In this document: positions 23,201-32,686 of the stretch, piece by piece | Numbering within the stretch: position 1 is the first letter of the stretch | Layout of the letters: the number at the start of each line of letters is the position of its first letter | Origin: Onthophagus taurus | Lineage: Eukaryota > Arthropoda > Insecta > Coleoptera > Scarabaeidae | DNA length: 64,000 bases | Direction: 5' to 3' | Assembly: GCF_036711975.1 (NCBI RefSeq) | Contig: NW_027248941.1 | Location: forward strand, 496,001-560,000 | Made by a program: the position numbers and the translations under genes | Notes under the pieces: model-generated | What the model was told of the DNA's origin: nothing | The model's database searches: none | Seen by the model: only the letters and a program-made list of their open reading frames with translations

Positions 23201-26200
23201 ATTTTTAGATTTTTGCCAATAGATGGCGCTACCTCCTAATACGTCTTTTTCAAGTGACATTTCTTGACGTTTCATTAAAAAAAAATTATTAACTTATTTT
23301 GCATTTGAAATAAAACTAAAACTAGAAATTTTTTAGGTTTAGTTTTCAAAATTTCTAGTTTTAGTTTTATTTCTTATTACATCGGCAAAAAAGTCAAAAA
23401 AATACGACTAACATAATTTTTTGTTTCAAAGTTTTCAACCCTGCCGTTACCATGGTGATTTATCAATAAGCTCCGACATCCTTAAAAAAATCACTTGTTG
23501 CATCAAGAGAAAGTTTCTGATAATTATATTAATCAATTTTCGCTTTAAATGAAACTAAAAGATCCGTTTTTACGACAGAGTAAGTACATTCAATTTTTTT
23601 TAAATAGAAATTTTAAGCTATGCTTAACTCTCGTGGTTTTAAATTACTTTTAGACTTTCGCCAACAGATGGTGCGTCTTTTTCAAGTGACATTTTATTTT
23701 AACATTAAAAAATAATTTCAAAACTTACATCATCGAAATCATCCCCGCTTCCATCCTCGATCTCTTCTTGCGCGGCTTCGCAAACTCCATCATCTTCATC
23801 ATCATCTTTCCCCGAAGAAGTTTTATTCTCAAACTTAGTGATATGCTTCATAATATCCACAGTTCGGAGTTCCATCAATTCGTTTTTATCGACCGATTGT
23901 TGGACTTTAACCACTTCCTTAGCGTTACTCAAATATTTACTTTTCAAAGCATCCACCAATTTCGACGGGTTATCGACGAATTTCTCATCATCAAAATCGA
24001 CTTCGTTATTTTGGGTCTCATTTAAATCGCTTATCGGAATTTCGATTACATCTTCATCGTCGATTTGCATCTCTTTATCTTGCGGTTCCGTTAAAATCTC
24101 TTTATCGTTATCACTTTCGATGGTTTCCGTTTCCGTGGAGTCAGATTGAATTTCTTCTTCGAATTTATCTTTATCTTCAAGTAATTTAACCTCATCATCG
24201 GGATTGGATGACGAAGGGTCGATTATAAAATCATCATCGACTTTTTCAATGAGAGTAGCCTCTAAACAAACATCCGGAATTGGGTTTTTATTCCCCAAAA
24301 CGTTTTTATTTTTATTTTTATTCTCCTCCGTTGAATAATCCTCGGTGATTTCTTCTTGTGATATTTCGTTTTCGATAAACATTCGGCATTGCGCTTTAAT
24401 ATCGACGCGGCCGTGCGTAATAATCGGTTTTGGTTCGTTTAGGTTTTCGTAAATTGGTTCTGAGTTGTCTGGGGTGTCTTCTTCGAGTTTTTCGGAGATG
24501 TTTTCTTGGGTGTTATCGTTTCCTTGGGATTTTTCTTCGTTTTTTGATGAGCTACTTTCGGAGTTTTCTGCTCTAAATCCTTTTAAGAAGTCGATGTTCT
24601 CCTCTGAAGGGGTTAACATGGGGGAGGTGACGGTTTGGGTGAATAATAAGCAAGATGTGTCATCGGTGCTCAATAACATCCGATCTCGAGCCGATTTTAA
24701 GTCTTCCAAAACTTTTTTTGAATCCTCCTCCACGTTTTGATCGATTTCCTCTTGAACGATTAAGATGGGGTTGCTTAAATCTTTAACGTTTTCGTAAATT
24801 ATTTCGTGGCCGTTCTCGATGCCGTTTAAATCGTTTTTTTGAGTCTTTGTTGGTGTGATTTCTTCGTAAATATCCTCGTTTTTAGTTAAATTATAGGTTA
24901 TGTTAATTTCCTCCATTTCTTTGCTGCTTCCCGGTGGTTTAGGGACGTCGTAAATCACCTCTGAGTTGATTTCCTCGTAAATTTCTTTGTCGCCGAGGTC
25001 TTGAACCGATTGCACTTTTTCCTAGGTTAGTTTTTAAACAATTTTATTGAATTTGGCTATTTTAGGGGTCATGCGATAAGTTTGGGAGTAAGAAATCGAC
25101 AAAAACTCGGCGAGCTTTGAATAAGAATGGTTTAAAAACCGGAATTTCGAAATAATCGCGTTTTAATCGATTTTAGAAAAACAAGAATCGAGGTTATTTA
25201 CCACTCTCTCTTTAAATATAGACTCGAGATAAAAACGAGTCGATAAAGGGTCAAAAGCCCGGCGAGTTTCTGTAGGGTTAAAAAATACAACAAAAATCAC
25301 ACACTTGACTCAAACAGTGCTTTAGTCTCATATTAAATTCCTGCATGAGACTTTCCTCGAGATCGTCCTCACTTACTATTCTCGATTTCTTCACGGTCTC
25401 CGCCATCTAAAACAAATAAGAACCAAATCAGCAAGAATTAAGTTAAAAATTAAAACGGAACGTTTTGAACGAATCACCTAGCGGAGGATTTTAAACAAAC
25501 AACAGCAAAACGACAGATTGCGGACGAAGAAAACGGGTTAAAACCGTTTCAGATTCATTTCCAATTTGTAACGCTTATAACACATTTAATAATCCGTTAA
25601 TAATTAAGGTTATGTTTATCAACTGTCAAACGTTTGGAAACGTCCCGCTATTAACCGCAAACCGAATTACCTGAACGTAGCCTTTTTAATTTCCTTTTTA
25701 TCTAAATTTTCGTTCCTTTTTCGTTGTTGATGAGTAAAATATGCGAAGTTTGTGCCAAAAACACTCCTTTAAAGTACCCATGAAGAATCGCCAATGAGAA
25801 CGTTGAAAGAAAAAGAAATCCGTTCGATTCGTTCGCCGGCATTTAAATTAGATCGGTTTTACTTTCGAAAAAATCTCTTTGAACTTTGAATAAAAGAAAT
25901 GAATCCGAGTGAAACTTTAAAACATAAACCGTTTTTATTAATTTCTTATTCGGTGTAGAAATTTACGGTTAAAACTCGCGTTAAAACCAGAAAACTGTGA
26001 CGGTTTGTTGAACTGATAACGATCTTTAACGTTTTAAATCGTTCAAACTCTCCTTATAAAACAAAAAAAACCATGGAAATAAAACCCGATACAAAGACTC
26101 CATTCATTTGAGGCCCAGACGAGATTATTTATCGAGTTTACTCTTTTTTGTTATCGTTTCATTGACAAAGAAACAATTTTTCCAATAAAATGTGATTAAA

Positions 26201-29200
26201 AATGATCCTTGTAACTAAAAACCACCACGAAACGATGATCTAAGCCACTTTTTTCCTCTCTCTCCGTCTCTTTCTTGTATGTTGATTACTCCACGGCTTA
26301 AAAATAGCATGTGGAGCACCCGAGGACGGAAATAGACGGGGCCCTTTTTGTGTCCGCCGTTTTTGGCTCTAGACACCGGGAAAGCTGCATTCCGAGCATA
26401 TCTAACGATCTTCCGATCCGCTCAAAACGTTACGCGTTATGTAAATCCGCGTGAATAATCTAAAATGATTCAAAATTTGATTAAATTAAATTTTAGGTAA
26501 AATGAATCGACTTACAAATATTTATACAATTGACGTAAAAAAGATAGGTTATGTTTGAAATTTTATTACGATAAAAATCGTTTCGTGGAGTCTAAAATCG
26601 CTTTAAGCGAACGACTTGGATGTTTAAAAATGATTTTAAACGGGTTTTTTAGTTGAATCGCACGGTTTTTTGGTAAAAATTAATAATTTTTGTACGAATT
26701 TTTTCTTAAATGTCAAACGTACGATTAATATGGGGGATTACTACTAGATGGGGGTGATAAAAGAATTTAATTAATAAATTTGAAATAATTTATAAAAGTT
26801 TAATGAAAATTATGTTTATATTTTAAAAAATCGACGATTTTCGATTTAATTAAGCGTTAATATAACAAAAATGCAATAAAAAGTTATTAAATGAAATTAA
26901 ATTAATGTTTATAAATTTTGATAGATGGCGCTACTTCATCCTACGCGTTACGCGTCTTTTTGACGTGACATTTCTTGAGTTTCATTAAAAAAAATATTTA
27001 ACTCATTTTGCGTTAGAAATAAAACTAAAACTAGAAATTTTAAGGTTATAATAATAATAGTTTTAGTTTTATTTCTTATTCCATCGAAAGAAAAGTATGA
27101 AAATTTTGCGACTAAAATTATTTTTTGTTTAAAAGTTTTCAACCCTGCCGTTACCATGGTGATTAATCAATAAACACCGACATCTTTAAAAAAATCACCT
27201 GTTGCATCAAAAAAACGTTTTATAACAATTATATTAAACAATTTCCACATTAAATGAAGCTGAAAGATACGCTTTTAAAGCAGAGTAAGTACATTCAATT
27301 TCTGTAACAAATATTGCGTTGTAAAAATAATGTTGTGCATTTTTCTTAACATAACCTAACTTTTTCAAGGACTAAAACTAGAAATTTTAGTTACTTTTAC
27401 TACCAAATAGTGTTTTAATTAACTTAACCATCAATGAAAAGCTTGGAGAAATTGCTTGTTTCCACATAGCTCGAATTTAAAACATGTTTAAGAACTTCTT
27501 GGGCGTAGGATTCAACAAAATTAGACTAACGAGGAGTTAATAAGTTATTTTTAGTTAAAAATTTACCATAATTTTTAAAACAACCTAAGTGTTTTTAAAT
27601 TGACATAAAAAAGTTAGGTTATGTTATCGACTTTATCGATTAAATCGCTTTAAGCAAATAGTTTAGATGTTCAAAAACGTATTTAGACGGGTTTTTCGGG
27701 TGAATCACACCTTTTATTGATAAAATTTAATAACTAAATAAGCTGTGGGTTTTAAATGTCAAAAATGCGATTAATATGGATGATTACTACTAGATGGGGT
27801 GACTGAAAGATATTTTTTTATAAAAAAATTTAATTAAAATAATAATTGTAAAAAAAATGATGTTTTAAAGTAAATATGTTGAAAACTCCACGTTTTTCTT
27901 ATCTTTTATCTTAAAGGAAGTAAACCACTTCCTATTTATACGCAAAATTTATTCATAATACAAATATTGAAACGGGTTAGTCACGATTTTTTCTTTATAA
28001 TTAAATTTTTACTTAGCTTTTCTTTACAATGGAATAAAATTTACGGTGCAGTTCAGGTCGAGTGAAGGTCAAACAATGTATTTGGATATGCTGAACAAGG
28101 TTTGTTTATTGTTTACTCATTTTTTTTAAGGGGCCGATTACACAAACGGAAAGAAACGAATTCTTTCTTCTATTTTCGGACGATTTTGATCAATAATCCT
28201 TTTTTGTATTTAACCAAAATAGCATTGAAACATAAATCCACCAACACAAATTGTTTCAAAATGAAACGATTCTAGTTTTGAAGATGAGCCCCTTTTTTTG
28301 GAATTTGTCCAGTACGTTTACGCGTTTCTATTTAAAACGGCGCAAAATAGGGCGGAATTAAATCCGAAAATAAACTTTCTAAATCGAGATTTAAATATAA
28401 AGTAACATTTTTTGCTTAAAATGACATATAACAACTTCACGCGTATTAGTTTGTTGCTGTCATCACACTTATTACTAAATAACTTATAAAAATGACAAAA
28501 ATTCAATTAATCACACAAGTTGACATCAATTTCGTATAAATTATGTTGAAAACGTGTTATTCTTCGAATTTTTAACACATTCAATAAAAATTTTTAAAAA
28601 AATAATTAATGTTAATAAATTTTAATAGATGGCGCTACCTCCTACATGTCTTTTTCAAATGTCATTTTTTGACGTTTCGTTGGAAAAAATGTTATTTAAC
28701 TTTGAGTTAGAAATAAAACTAAAACTAGAAATTTTAGGTAATGCCGTGCGTCTTTAACGCGTGAATAATCTAAAATGATTCAAATAGTGATTAAATTAAA
28801 TTTTATGTAAAATGAATCGACTTACAAATATTTTTAAATTGACATAAAACAGTTAGGTTATGTCTAAAACTTCATTCCGAGATAAAAATCGTTACGTGGC
28901 GTCTAAATTCGGTTTAAATAAACGGTTAGGATGTTCAAAAATGTCTTTAAATGATTCTTTCGGTTGAATCGCACCTTTTTTTGGTAAAAAATAATTTTTG
29001 TACAAAAATACGATTAATGTGGGAGTGAACCACGAGATGGGGGTGACAAAAAAATTTAATTAACTAATTTGAAATAATTTATAACAATTTAATAAAAATT
29101 ATGTTTATATTTAAAAGAATCGGTGATTTTCGATTTAATTAAGCGTTAATATAACAAAATTCAATAAAATGTTATTAAAAAAAAATTAATTAATGTTTAT

Positions 29201-29955
29201 AAATGTCACTAGATGGCGCTACCTCCTACGCGTCTTTTTCAAGTGACATTTTCGACGTTTCATTAAAAAAAAATTATTTAAGTCATTTTGAATTAGAAAT
29301 AAAACTAAAACTAGAAATTTTTTAGGTTTTTTCAAAATTTCTGGTTTCAGTTTTATTTCTTATTCCATCGGCGGAAAAGTACGAAAATTTTGGGGTTAAA
29401 ATAATTTTTTGTTTAAAAGTTTTCAACCCTGCCGTTACCATGGTGATTTGTCAATAAGCACCGACATCTTTAAAAAAAATCGCTTGTTGCAACAACCGAA
29501 AGATTTATAATAATTATCGCGATTATATTAAACAATTTTCGTATTAAATGAAGCTAAAAGTTCCGTTTTTAAGACAGAGTGAGTACATTCAATTTTTGTA
29601 ACGAATTAGTAGTAAAAATGGTTGTACATTTTTCTCAACCTAACCTAACTATTTAACTCGTCCAATGACATATTATAACAACTTCACGCGTATTACTTTG
29701 TAGCTGTCATCAAATAACCTATAAAAATGACAGTTAAAATTTTAATTGTCAAATATTAATCGCACAAGCTCACATCAATTTCGTATAAATGATGTTTAAA
29801 ACGTGTTATTCTTTGAATTTTTAGGTAATAAAACGAAAATCCACAAAAAGAAAAAAAATAAAAATCCTAACCTGGGATTCGAAAAATTGTTGCTGGGACG
29901 TTGAGCCGGTTGAGGAGGAAACGGCCGCCTTCTTCACGATTTGAGTGTTGTTCAT
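7954..29955 (-). CDS. EPLIN/LIMA1-like two-LIM-domain cytoskeletal protein
   Basis: Twenty-one exons on the minus strand join in frame to about 1,356 residues: 29872-29955, 25305-25406, 23729-25021, 21287-21430, 21086-21157, 20895-20966, 20673-20759, 20439-20519, 20217-20309, 18297-18430, 18137-18231, 17984-18055, 17619-17784, 17279-17567, 16904-17224, 15101-15277, 13479-13641, 13144-13430, 13004-13072, 8149-8279, 7954-8092. LIM domains lie near residues 686-738 and at the C-terminus (about 1276-1330). Between them are charged, probably disordered regions with repeated RFxxFE/KFE motifs typical of EPLIN-like actin-binding proteins. LIM proteins of this kind bind and stabilise actin or link it to junctions; that role is inferred from family. 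The least certain junction is 13144/13072, where the frame requires the acceptor GCTAAG. A second possible start is the ATG at 25406, directly after an acceptor. Confidence 0.85.
9411..9566 (-). repeat. Two inverted copies of the ~90-bp CTGCCTCGGC minisatellite
   Basis: ATTACAAGCCGAGGCAGTG and ATTACAAGCCGAGGCAGTA occur 77 bp apart, each with AAGCAATAAGAAA-like flanks. On the reverse strand these read as the unit that makes up the array at 11575-12835 in the same intron, so a piece was copied in opposite orientation about 2 kb away. Confidence 0.75.
9575..10030 (+). repeat. Family A dispersed element
   Basis: This copy contains the landmarks of the family in order: GTACTCACTCTGCC, TGATGCAACAGGTGATT, TCACCATGGTAACGGCAGGG (9781), AATAAAACTAAAATTAGAAA with its mirrored TTTCTAGTTTTAGTTTTAT, GAAACGTCAAAAATGTCA and GTAGCGCCATCTAG (near 10012). 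It lies in the last long intron of the LIM gene. Confidence 0.8.
10120..10265 (+). repeat. Family A fragment (right part)
   Basis: It starts in the central hairpin (CATAACCTCAAAATTTCTAG) and runs through GAAACGTCAAAAAATGTCAC and GACGCATGGGTGATAGCGCC to CATCTGTTGGG. It directly follows the fuller copy at 9575-10030. Confidence 0.75.
10375..10900. repeat. Diverged repeat shared with 22330-22640
   Basis: Segments such as TATAATACTTGTC..., GTTGGTATTA..., GTAACATT...ATAACTAATTA, AACGTCAATGTGACAT and AACTCCCTGTTAATTTTGCC reappear in the same order at 22330-22640. The short open frame at 10608-10895 inside it has no family features and the repeat explains it. Confidence 0.5.
11079..11515. mobile_element. 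437-bp TIR element (GGGCGCGTTCACCA ends)
   Basis: The left end GGGCGCGTTCACCA (11079-11092) is the exact reverse complement of the right end TGGTGAACGCGCCC (11502-11515). Both ends are flanked by ATT (11076-11078 and 11516-11518), which fits a 3-bp target-site duplication. A second inner inverted pair, centred on CGTTTGCAAACG/CGTTTGCGTTTGCC-like sequence, adjoins the TIRs. The interior has no transposase; a short frame (MAEARNYLF...) near 11272 may be a remnant. The GGG start and 3-bp duplication resemble PIF/Harbinger MITEs, although ATT is not the usual TWA. Confidence 0.8.
11575..12835 (+). repeat. ~90-bp minisatellite, about 14 copies, with a GC hairpin
   Basis: The phrase CTTCGGCAGCACAGCTGCC (or CCTCAGCAGC variants) recurs near 11668, 11748, 11837, 11929, 12017, 12107, 12195, 12292, 12378, 12470, 12558 and 12650, every 80-97 bp. 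It alternates with AATAATATATCATTACTAC, AAAACATTTTTTTAAT and TTTTGTAATAAAAA. The core GGCAGCACAGCTGCC is a perfect inverted repeat with a 3-base loop. The last copies, near 12700-12835, are degenerate. It lies in a LIM-gene intron. Confidence 0.92.
13780..13955. mobile_element. 176-bp MITE-like element with 16-bp TIRs
   Basis: GAGCCTTATTCTGCAA (13780-13795) is the exact reverse complement of TTGCAGAATAAGGCTC (13940-13955). No target-site duplication is obvious and the 144-bp interior codes for nothing. It lies in the intron 13642-15100 of the LIM gene. Confidence 0.65.
14710..14775. repeat. 16-bp perfect inverted repeat
   Basis: GTGAGTTCATAAATTA (14710-14725) pairs with TAATTTATGAACTCAC (14760-14775), leaving a 34-base AT-rich loop. 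It lies in a LIM-gene intron. The rest of intron 13642-15100 shows nothing coding. Confidence 0.75.
15375..15840 (+). repeat. Family A copy, right half with GGCCG tail
   Basis: It runs from AATAAAACTAGACTAATA through TAGCGCCATCTATCGC (15520), AACTATCTTCTCATCATGTC, ACGTGTACGAGTGACTAAAA and GTGAGGTTAGGTTGTG to ACACGGCCGTTTTCGAAGAC (15797) and ATCGGCCGCCCCCG. This is the distal end of the family. Confidence 0.75.
15845..16760 (+). repeat. Family C tandem repeat, ~400-bp unit, first locus
   Basis: GTATGAAAGGAAGGGCTACC recurs near 15902, 16294 and (as GGGTTACC) 16718. Between them are ACATAAACATCGCGGTTATA, TAGCGACATCTATGAGTGTC, TTTGATGACAGTT and GAATCGATTCTTGACTTTAAA in the same order. Two full units plus a partial one lie in the LIM intron 15278-16903. 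Confidence 0.88.
18137..18430 (-). other. Exons coding the internal LIM domain
   Basis: Exons 18297-18430 and 18137-18231 encode [18 protein letters not shown] and, after the intron, [11 protein letters not shown], giving all eight zinc ligands (C-x2-C, H-x2-C, C-x2-C, C-x2-H). The next exon (17984-18055) encodes [20 protein letters not shown], a conserved-looking linker. Being internal rather than terminal, this domain gives the protein two separated LIM modules. Confidence 0.9.
18837..19023. repeat. 187-bp nested foldback element
   Basis: The outer arms 18837-18858 and 19002-19023 (GGAAGAGAAGCAG / CTGCTTCTCTTCC) pair at about 20 of 22 positions. Inside are two smaller, similar modules, GTCGCTTAGCGAC...GTCGCTAATGACA and GTCCG...CCGGACGAACGAAGTGAG...GTCCGGCAATGACGGAC, each able to fold. 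Its GC content is well above that of the surrounding intron. Confidence 0.75.
19078..19128. repeat. 22-bp hairpin arms, GGCGCTAAAGT
   Basis: 19078-19099 pairs with 19107-19128 (ATGGCGCTAAAGT / ACTTTAGCGCCAT at the core) with one mismatch and a 7-base loop. It is close to the preceding foldback and may be part of the same insertion. Confidence 0.75.
19310..20175 (+). repeat. Family C tandem repeat, second locus
   Basis: This is the same ~400-bp unit as at 15845-16760. GTATGAAAGGAAGGGCTGCC (19366) and GTATGAAAGGAAGGGCTACC (19777) bracket ACATAAACATCGAGGTTATA, TAGCGACATCTATGAGTG and TTTGATGACAGTTTTA, followed by a decayed third unit. Fragments also occur near 21865-21910 and 22120-22215. All lie in introns of the LIM gene. 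Confidence 0.85.
22330..22640. repeat. Diverged repeat shared with 10375-10900
   Basis: Ordered matches to the other copy include TATAATACATGTC, GTTGGTATTAAAATT, AACGTCAACATGACAT and AATTCCCTGTTAATCATACC. It lies in the LIM intron 21431-23728. That intron shows no coding potential other than the exons listed for the gene. Confidence 0.5.
22770..23610 (-). repeat. Family A copy, near full length with GGCCG tail
   Basis: Read on the minus strand it contains, in order, GTACTTACTCTGTC, TTACCATGGTGA (as complement, 23449), the mirrored CTAGAAATTTT hairpin, AATAGATGGCGCTACCTCC (23218), AACTATATTCTCATCATGTC, ACGTGTATGATTGACT, GTGAGGTTAGGTTG and a double GGCCG/TTCGAAGAC palindromic end at 22790-22920. 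Confidence 0.8.
23729..25021 (-). other. Large acidic exon of the LIM gene with tyrosine motifs
   Basis: This single 1,293-nt exon is phase 0 at both ends and encodes residues 63-493. It is very rich in Glu and Asp. Tyrosine motifs occur at Y77 (YEEI), Y86 (YDVP), Y114 (YEEI), Y138 (YENV) and Y253 (YENL). These match known SH2-ligand patterns: YEEI for Src-type, YDVP for Crk/Abl-type and YxN for Grb2-type domains. The exon ends in a near-continuous acidic stretch (DGSGDDFDD). Skipping it would preserve the frame. Confidence 0.8.
26440..27310 (-). repeat. Long family A copy (about 870 bp), duplicated at 28757-29600
   Basis: The left part (GTGAATAATCTAAAATGATTC, AATGAATCGACTTACAAATA, GGGGATTACTACTAGATGGG) is followed by GATAGATGGCGCTAC, GTTACCATGGTGATTAATC (27152), TGTTGCATCAAAAAAACG and CAGAGTAAGTACATTC. 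The same order and spacing is seen at 28757-29600, so this may approximate the full element. Confidence 0.8.
27360..27870 (-). repeat. Partial family A copy
   Basis: It keeps GATTTTTAAACGGG-like and GATTACTACTAGATGGGGTG (27779) segments but lacks the X-box-like core. The rest of intron 25407-29871 holds AT-rich sequence, and a further fragment lies at 28610-28745 (AATAGATGGCGCTACCTCC). Confidence 0.6.
28757..29600 (-). repeat. Long family A copy, direct duplicate of 26440-27310
   Basis: It carries all landmarks of the other long copy, including TCACTAGATGGCGCTACC at 29207 and GTTACCATGGTGATTTGTC at 29435. The two copies are in the same orientation about 2.3 kb apart within the second-last (5'-most) intron of the LIM gene. 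Confidence 0.8.
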
Positions 29956-30950
29956 TCTCGCCCGGAGAGGAGCACGTCGCAAAGAGAACGGGAACGGGAG
30001 ACGAGCGAAGGGAAGAGCGACGCGGCGAAGAGTGCTCGGATAGAGCAAGAAGGTGAAACGAAGAGAGAGGTAAGTAGTATATTGCCCTCTACACACAGAA
30101 CCGAGTCCGTAATAACCTAAATATAGAAATACGAAAGAGAAATATTTTTCGTTTACCCCGTTAATGCGTTTCAAAAAAAAAAAAAATTCGATCGATAAAA
30201 GTGAAAATTTCTAACTTTGTTTACGTACGTTGCGGGGTTAGTGCGTAAAAATGGTCCCCGGGACCAGTTCGACCGGTTTAAAGTCGTGTAGCCAAAAGGT
30301 CCCCCCATTTTGGAGGAGCTATGAAGACCTTTTCGGGTGGCTCCAAAAAGGGTGGGTGTGGTTCACACACCGATAAATAAAAATAAAACCAAAACCAACT
30401 AAAATTAATCCAATTTGATTTAAAAAAGATACAAAAAAATCAATTTAATAAAAACAAAATTTTTTTTTGAGGTTATGTTACCGATCGAAAACGACGCTCC
30501 CCTTTTTTTGCAACATTTACGACCTTTATTTCCTTTTAAAATAACGAAATATCGCACGGATTAGTAATAAAAGCTCACCTCCGTTAAAATTCAACAACTT
30601 CACGGGTTTTTTTTTCTCGTCCGGGACACAAAACAAATTTAAAAAATGAAATAAAAATAACTTATTGCACTTTTCTCTTGGGGTATTTCTTTTCTTTTGC
30701 TCTTTTTTTGTTCGGATTAGAGAGAGATTGATAAAGGTTCTTAACGCGAACGCGATTGCCGGCCAACTAAAAAGCCGGAGGAGGAGAGAATCCAGTGAAA
30801 CTTGAGAATTCTTCGCTCCTCTATTAATATTTCCGCGCGTGCGCGTTAACCTCTACGTTCGTTCGAAAAATAAAACGTAACGAAACGGTCAATTAAAGCG
30901 TTCGCTTCGATGTGATCGACACTTTTTTTTAATATACAACCAAACGCTAA
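29956..30950 (-). promoter_or_regulatory. 5' UTR and probable promoter region of the LIM gene
   Basis: Upstream of the ATG at 29955 the sequence is unusually GC-rich for the window (29960-30070), rich in CG and pyrimidine tracts on the minus strand, as expected for a 5' UTR. A second GC-rich patch lies at 30225-30370, with the palindrome GGTCCCCGGGACC and a possible donor on the minus strand near 30225. A third patch lies at 30770-30900 (CCGCGCGTGCGCGTTAAC). These may be alternative promoters or untranslated first exons. No TATA box is convincing. Confidence 0.4.
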
Positions 30951-32280
30951 ATAATTGTGTGTTTAATCAATTTCGGGGTATTTTTTTGATTGTTAACGTT
31001 TAAACGCGGTTAACCTTTCATTTTTAATTAAACGTCAACGTCAAATTGAATTTGGGTTTTAGTGTTGATTGTTGTTTTTAGATGGCGCTGCGTGTAAAGG
31101 TTGAATTTAATTATTATAAAAATAAAATTAAAATTGTTACTTAATTAGAATTAATTGTTAATTAGAAAAAAATAAGTAAATTAATTTATAATTAATTTTG
31201 AAATGATTTGTTGTAATTAAGTTTGTTGTTTGGTTAATAGATGGCGCTAAATACTGAACGATATTAAAGAATTAAACGTAATAAGATAGGCAACCGAATA
31301 TGCGCGTAATCAAATACATTCACCTAACATCAAAAGTTGATACAATTTATTTCTTAAAAATAAAAGTGATCTTTAAGAAACTTACAGGTTGTCCATTGAT
31401 TGTTTAATTTTTTATTGGGGCATGACTTAACCTTAAAATTTATTGTCAAATAAAATTAATGTCAATTTAAATTAATTAAAGTTTGCAACTTAGAGGTTAT
31501 CGGTTAAGGAGAAACCTTCTACGCTCAATGTAATTACTTTAAATTTACTTATTCAATTCAACTCAACCCAAATAAATTAATAGTATTAATTCATAGATAT
31601 ATTTTGGTTAGTTTTAATAAATTTAATTTTAAGGTTATGACATGGTTGTCAAAATTAAATTTACATATTCACCGACATCTTTTATTTAATAACGGAATTA
31701 GACAGTCATAATGGTTTGTAGCTAAACTAATTCGGGATAGTTCCGATATTAGTCAACAGATGTCGCTTGAAAATTTTCGAAAAATTTAACCAACGATAAT
31801 TTCTTAATAATACTAAACGAATATTTTGAACCTTAGTTATCATAAAATACTACAGTTTATTTTGAAATACCTGTCGAATTATTATTATGGCATGTTTTTA
31901 AGTCATTATGTCATATTGGCATTTTTCAAAGCAAGGTTATAACGATTTGTTGTAAATCATATTTTTAATTCCTTCAAGGTTATGATGGTCAATGTAGGGG
32001 CCCTATCACGGTACTTTATATATTTAGTTCAACCATAAACACTAAAAAAAATTTTTTGAGGTTATGTTACCACTTTAATTCTTGATCCAGACCTCATCCA
32101 TTTGGTTTTTTTAACTCATCGCTAGATGCTTTGTTTATAAACCAACTTAATTAATTAACCCTTTATTCGTTTCCTTCACAATAAATTAACATTAAATATT
32201 TATAATCTTCGTGCGTCTTTCACTGACATTTCTTAAAAAGGTAACTTCACTCATGTTCAATGACTTTTTATGTCATAGAA
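30951..32280. other. Gene-free AT-rich stretch
   Basis: No open frame or splice-linked exon is recognisable. Two diverged insertions end in GATGGCGCT (31081 and 31241) and GCCATCTAATG-like sequence, recalling the other repeats. The stretch separates the divergent LIM and trichoplein-like genes. Confidence 0.5.
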
Positions 32281-32379
32281 TTATTAACAACGATCTGGAA
32301 ACGTCGCTCGCTTCGCTTCTCTCAAAGAGAGAGAGAGCGAGAAGCGAAGCGAGCGACGTTTCCAGATCGTTGTTAATAA
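32281..32379. repeat. Perfect 41-bp inverted repeat, 17-base loop
   Basis: The left arm 32281-32321 and right arm 32339-32379 are exact reverse complements: outer end TTATTAACAACGATCTGG, inner end CGCTCGCTTCGCTTCTC. The loop is a GA-rich run. The arm contains far more G and C than the flanks. Confidence 0.95.
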
Positions 32380-32686
32380 AGTCGTTGTACTACTCATTTC
32401 GAAAACATTTCGTTTTTAAAAGTGAGTAATTTGAAGAATATACGAGGTTTAAAATAATTTTGATAATAAATATAACCGAAAGGTACGTAATTAATAAAAT
32501 TAAGAAGTAAATGAGGCTTGATTTGACATTTTTAGGTTAAATGTCATTTGTGAAATTGACAGTTAGGCTACGTTCATTTATATCTTATATCGTTTAGAAG
32601 TTGACGTAAAAGCATCAAGTTTTATTTAAGAAAAAAAGCTTTAAGCACGTTAATTAAAGGTAAAGTTTTTAATTTATTGCAAAAAG

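Noticed and set aside
23768-24740. Plus-strand open frames opposite the LIM acidic exon
   Set aside because: They are complementary-strand shadows of a GA-rich exon.
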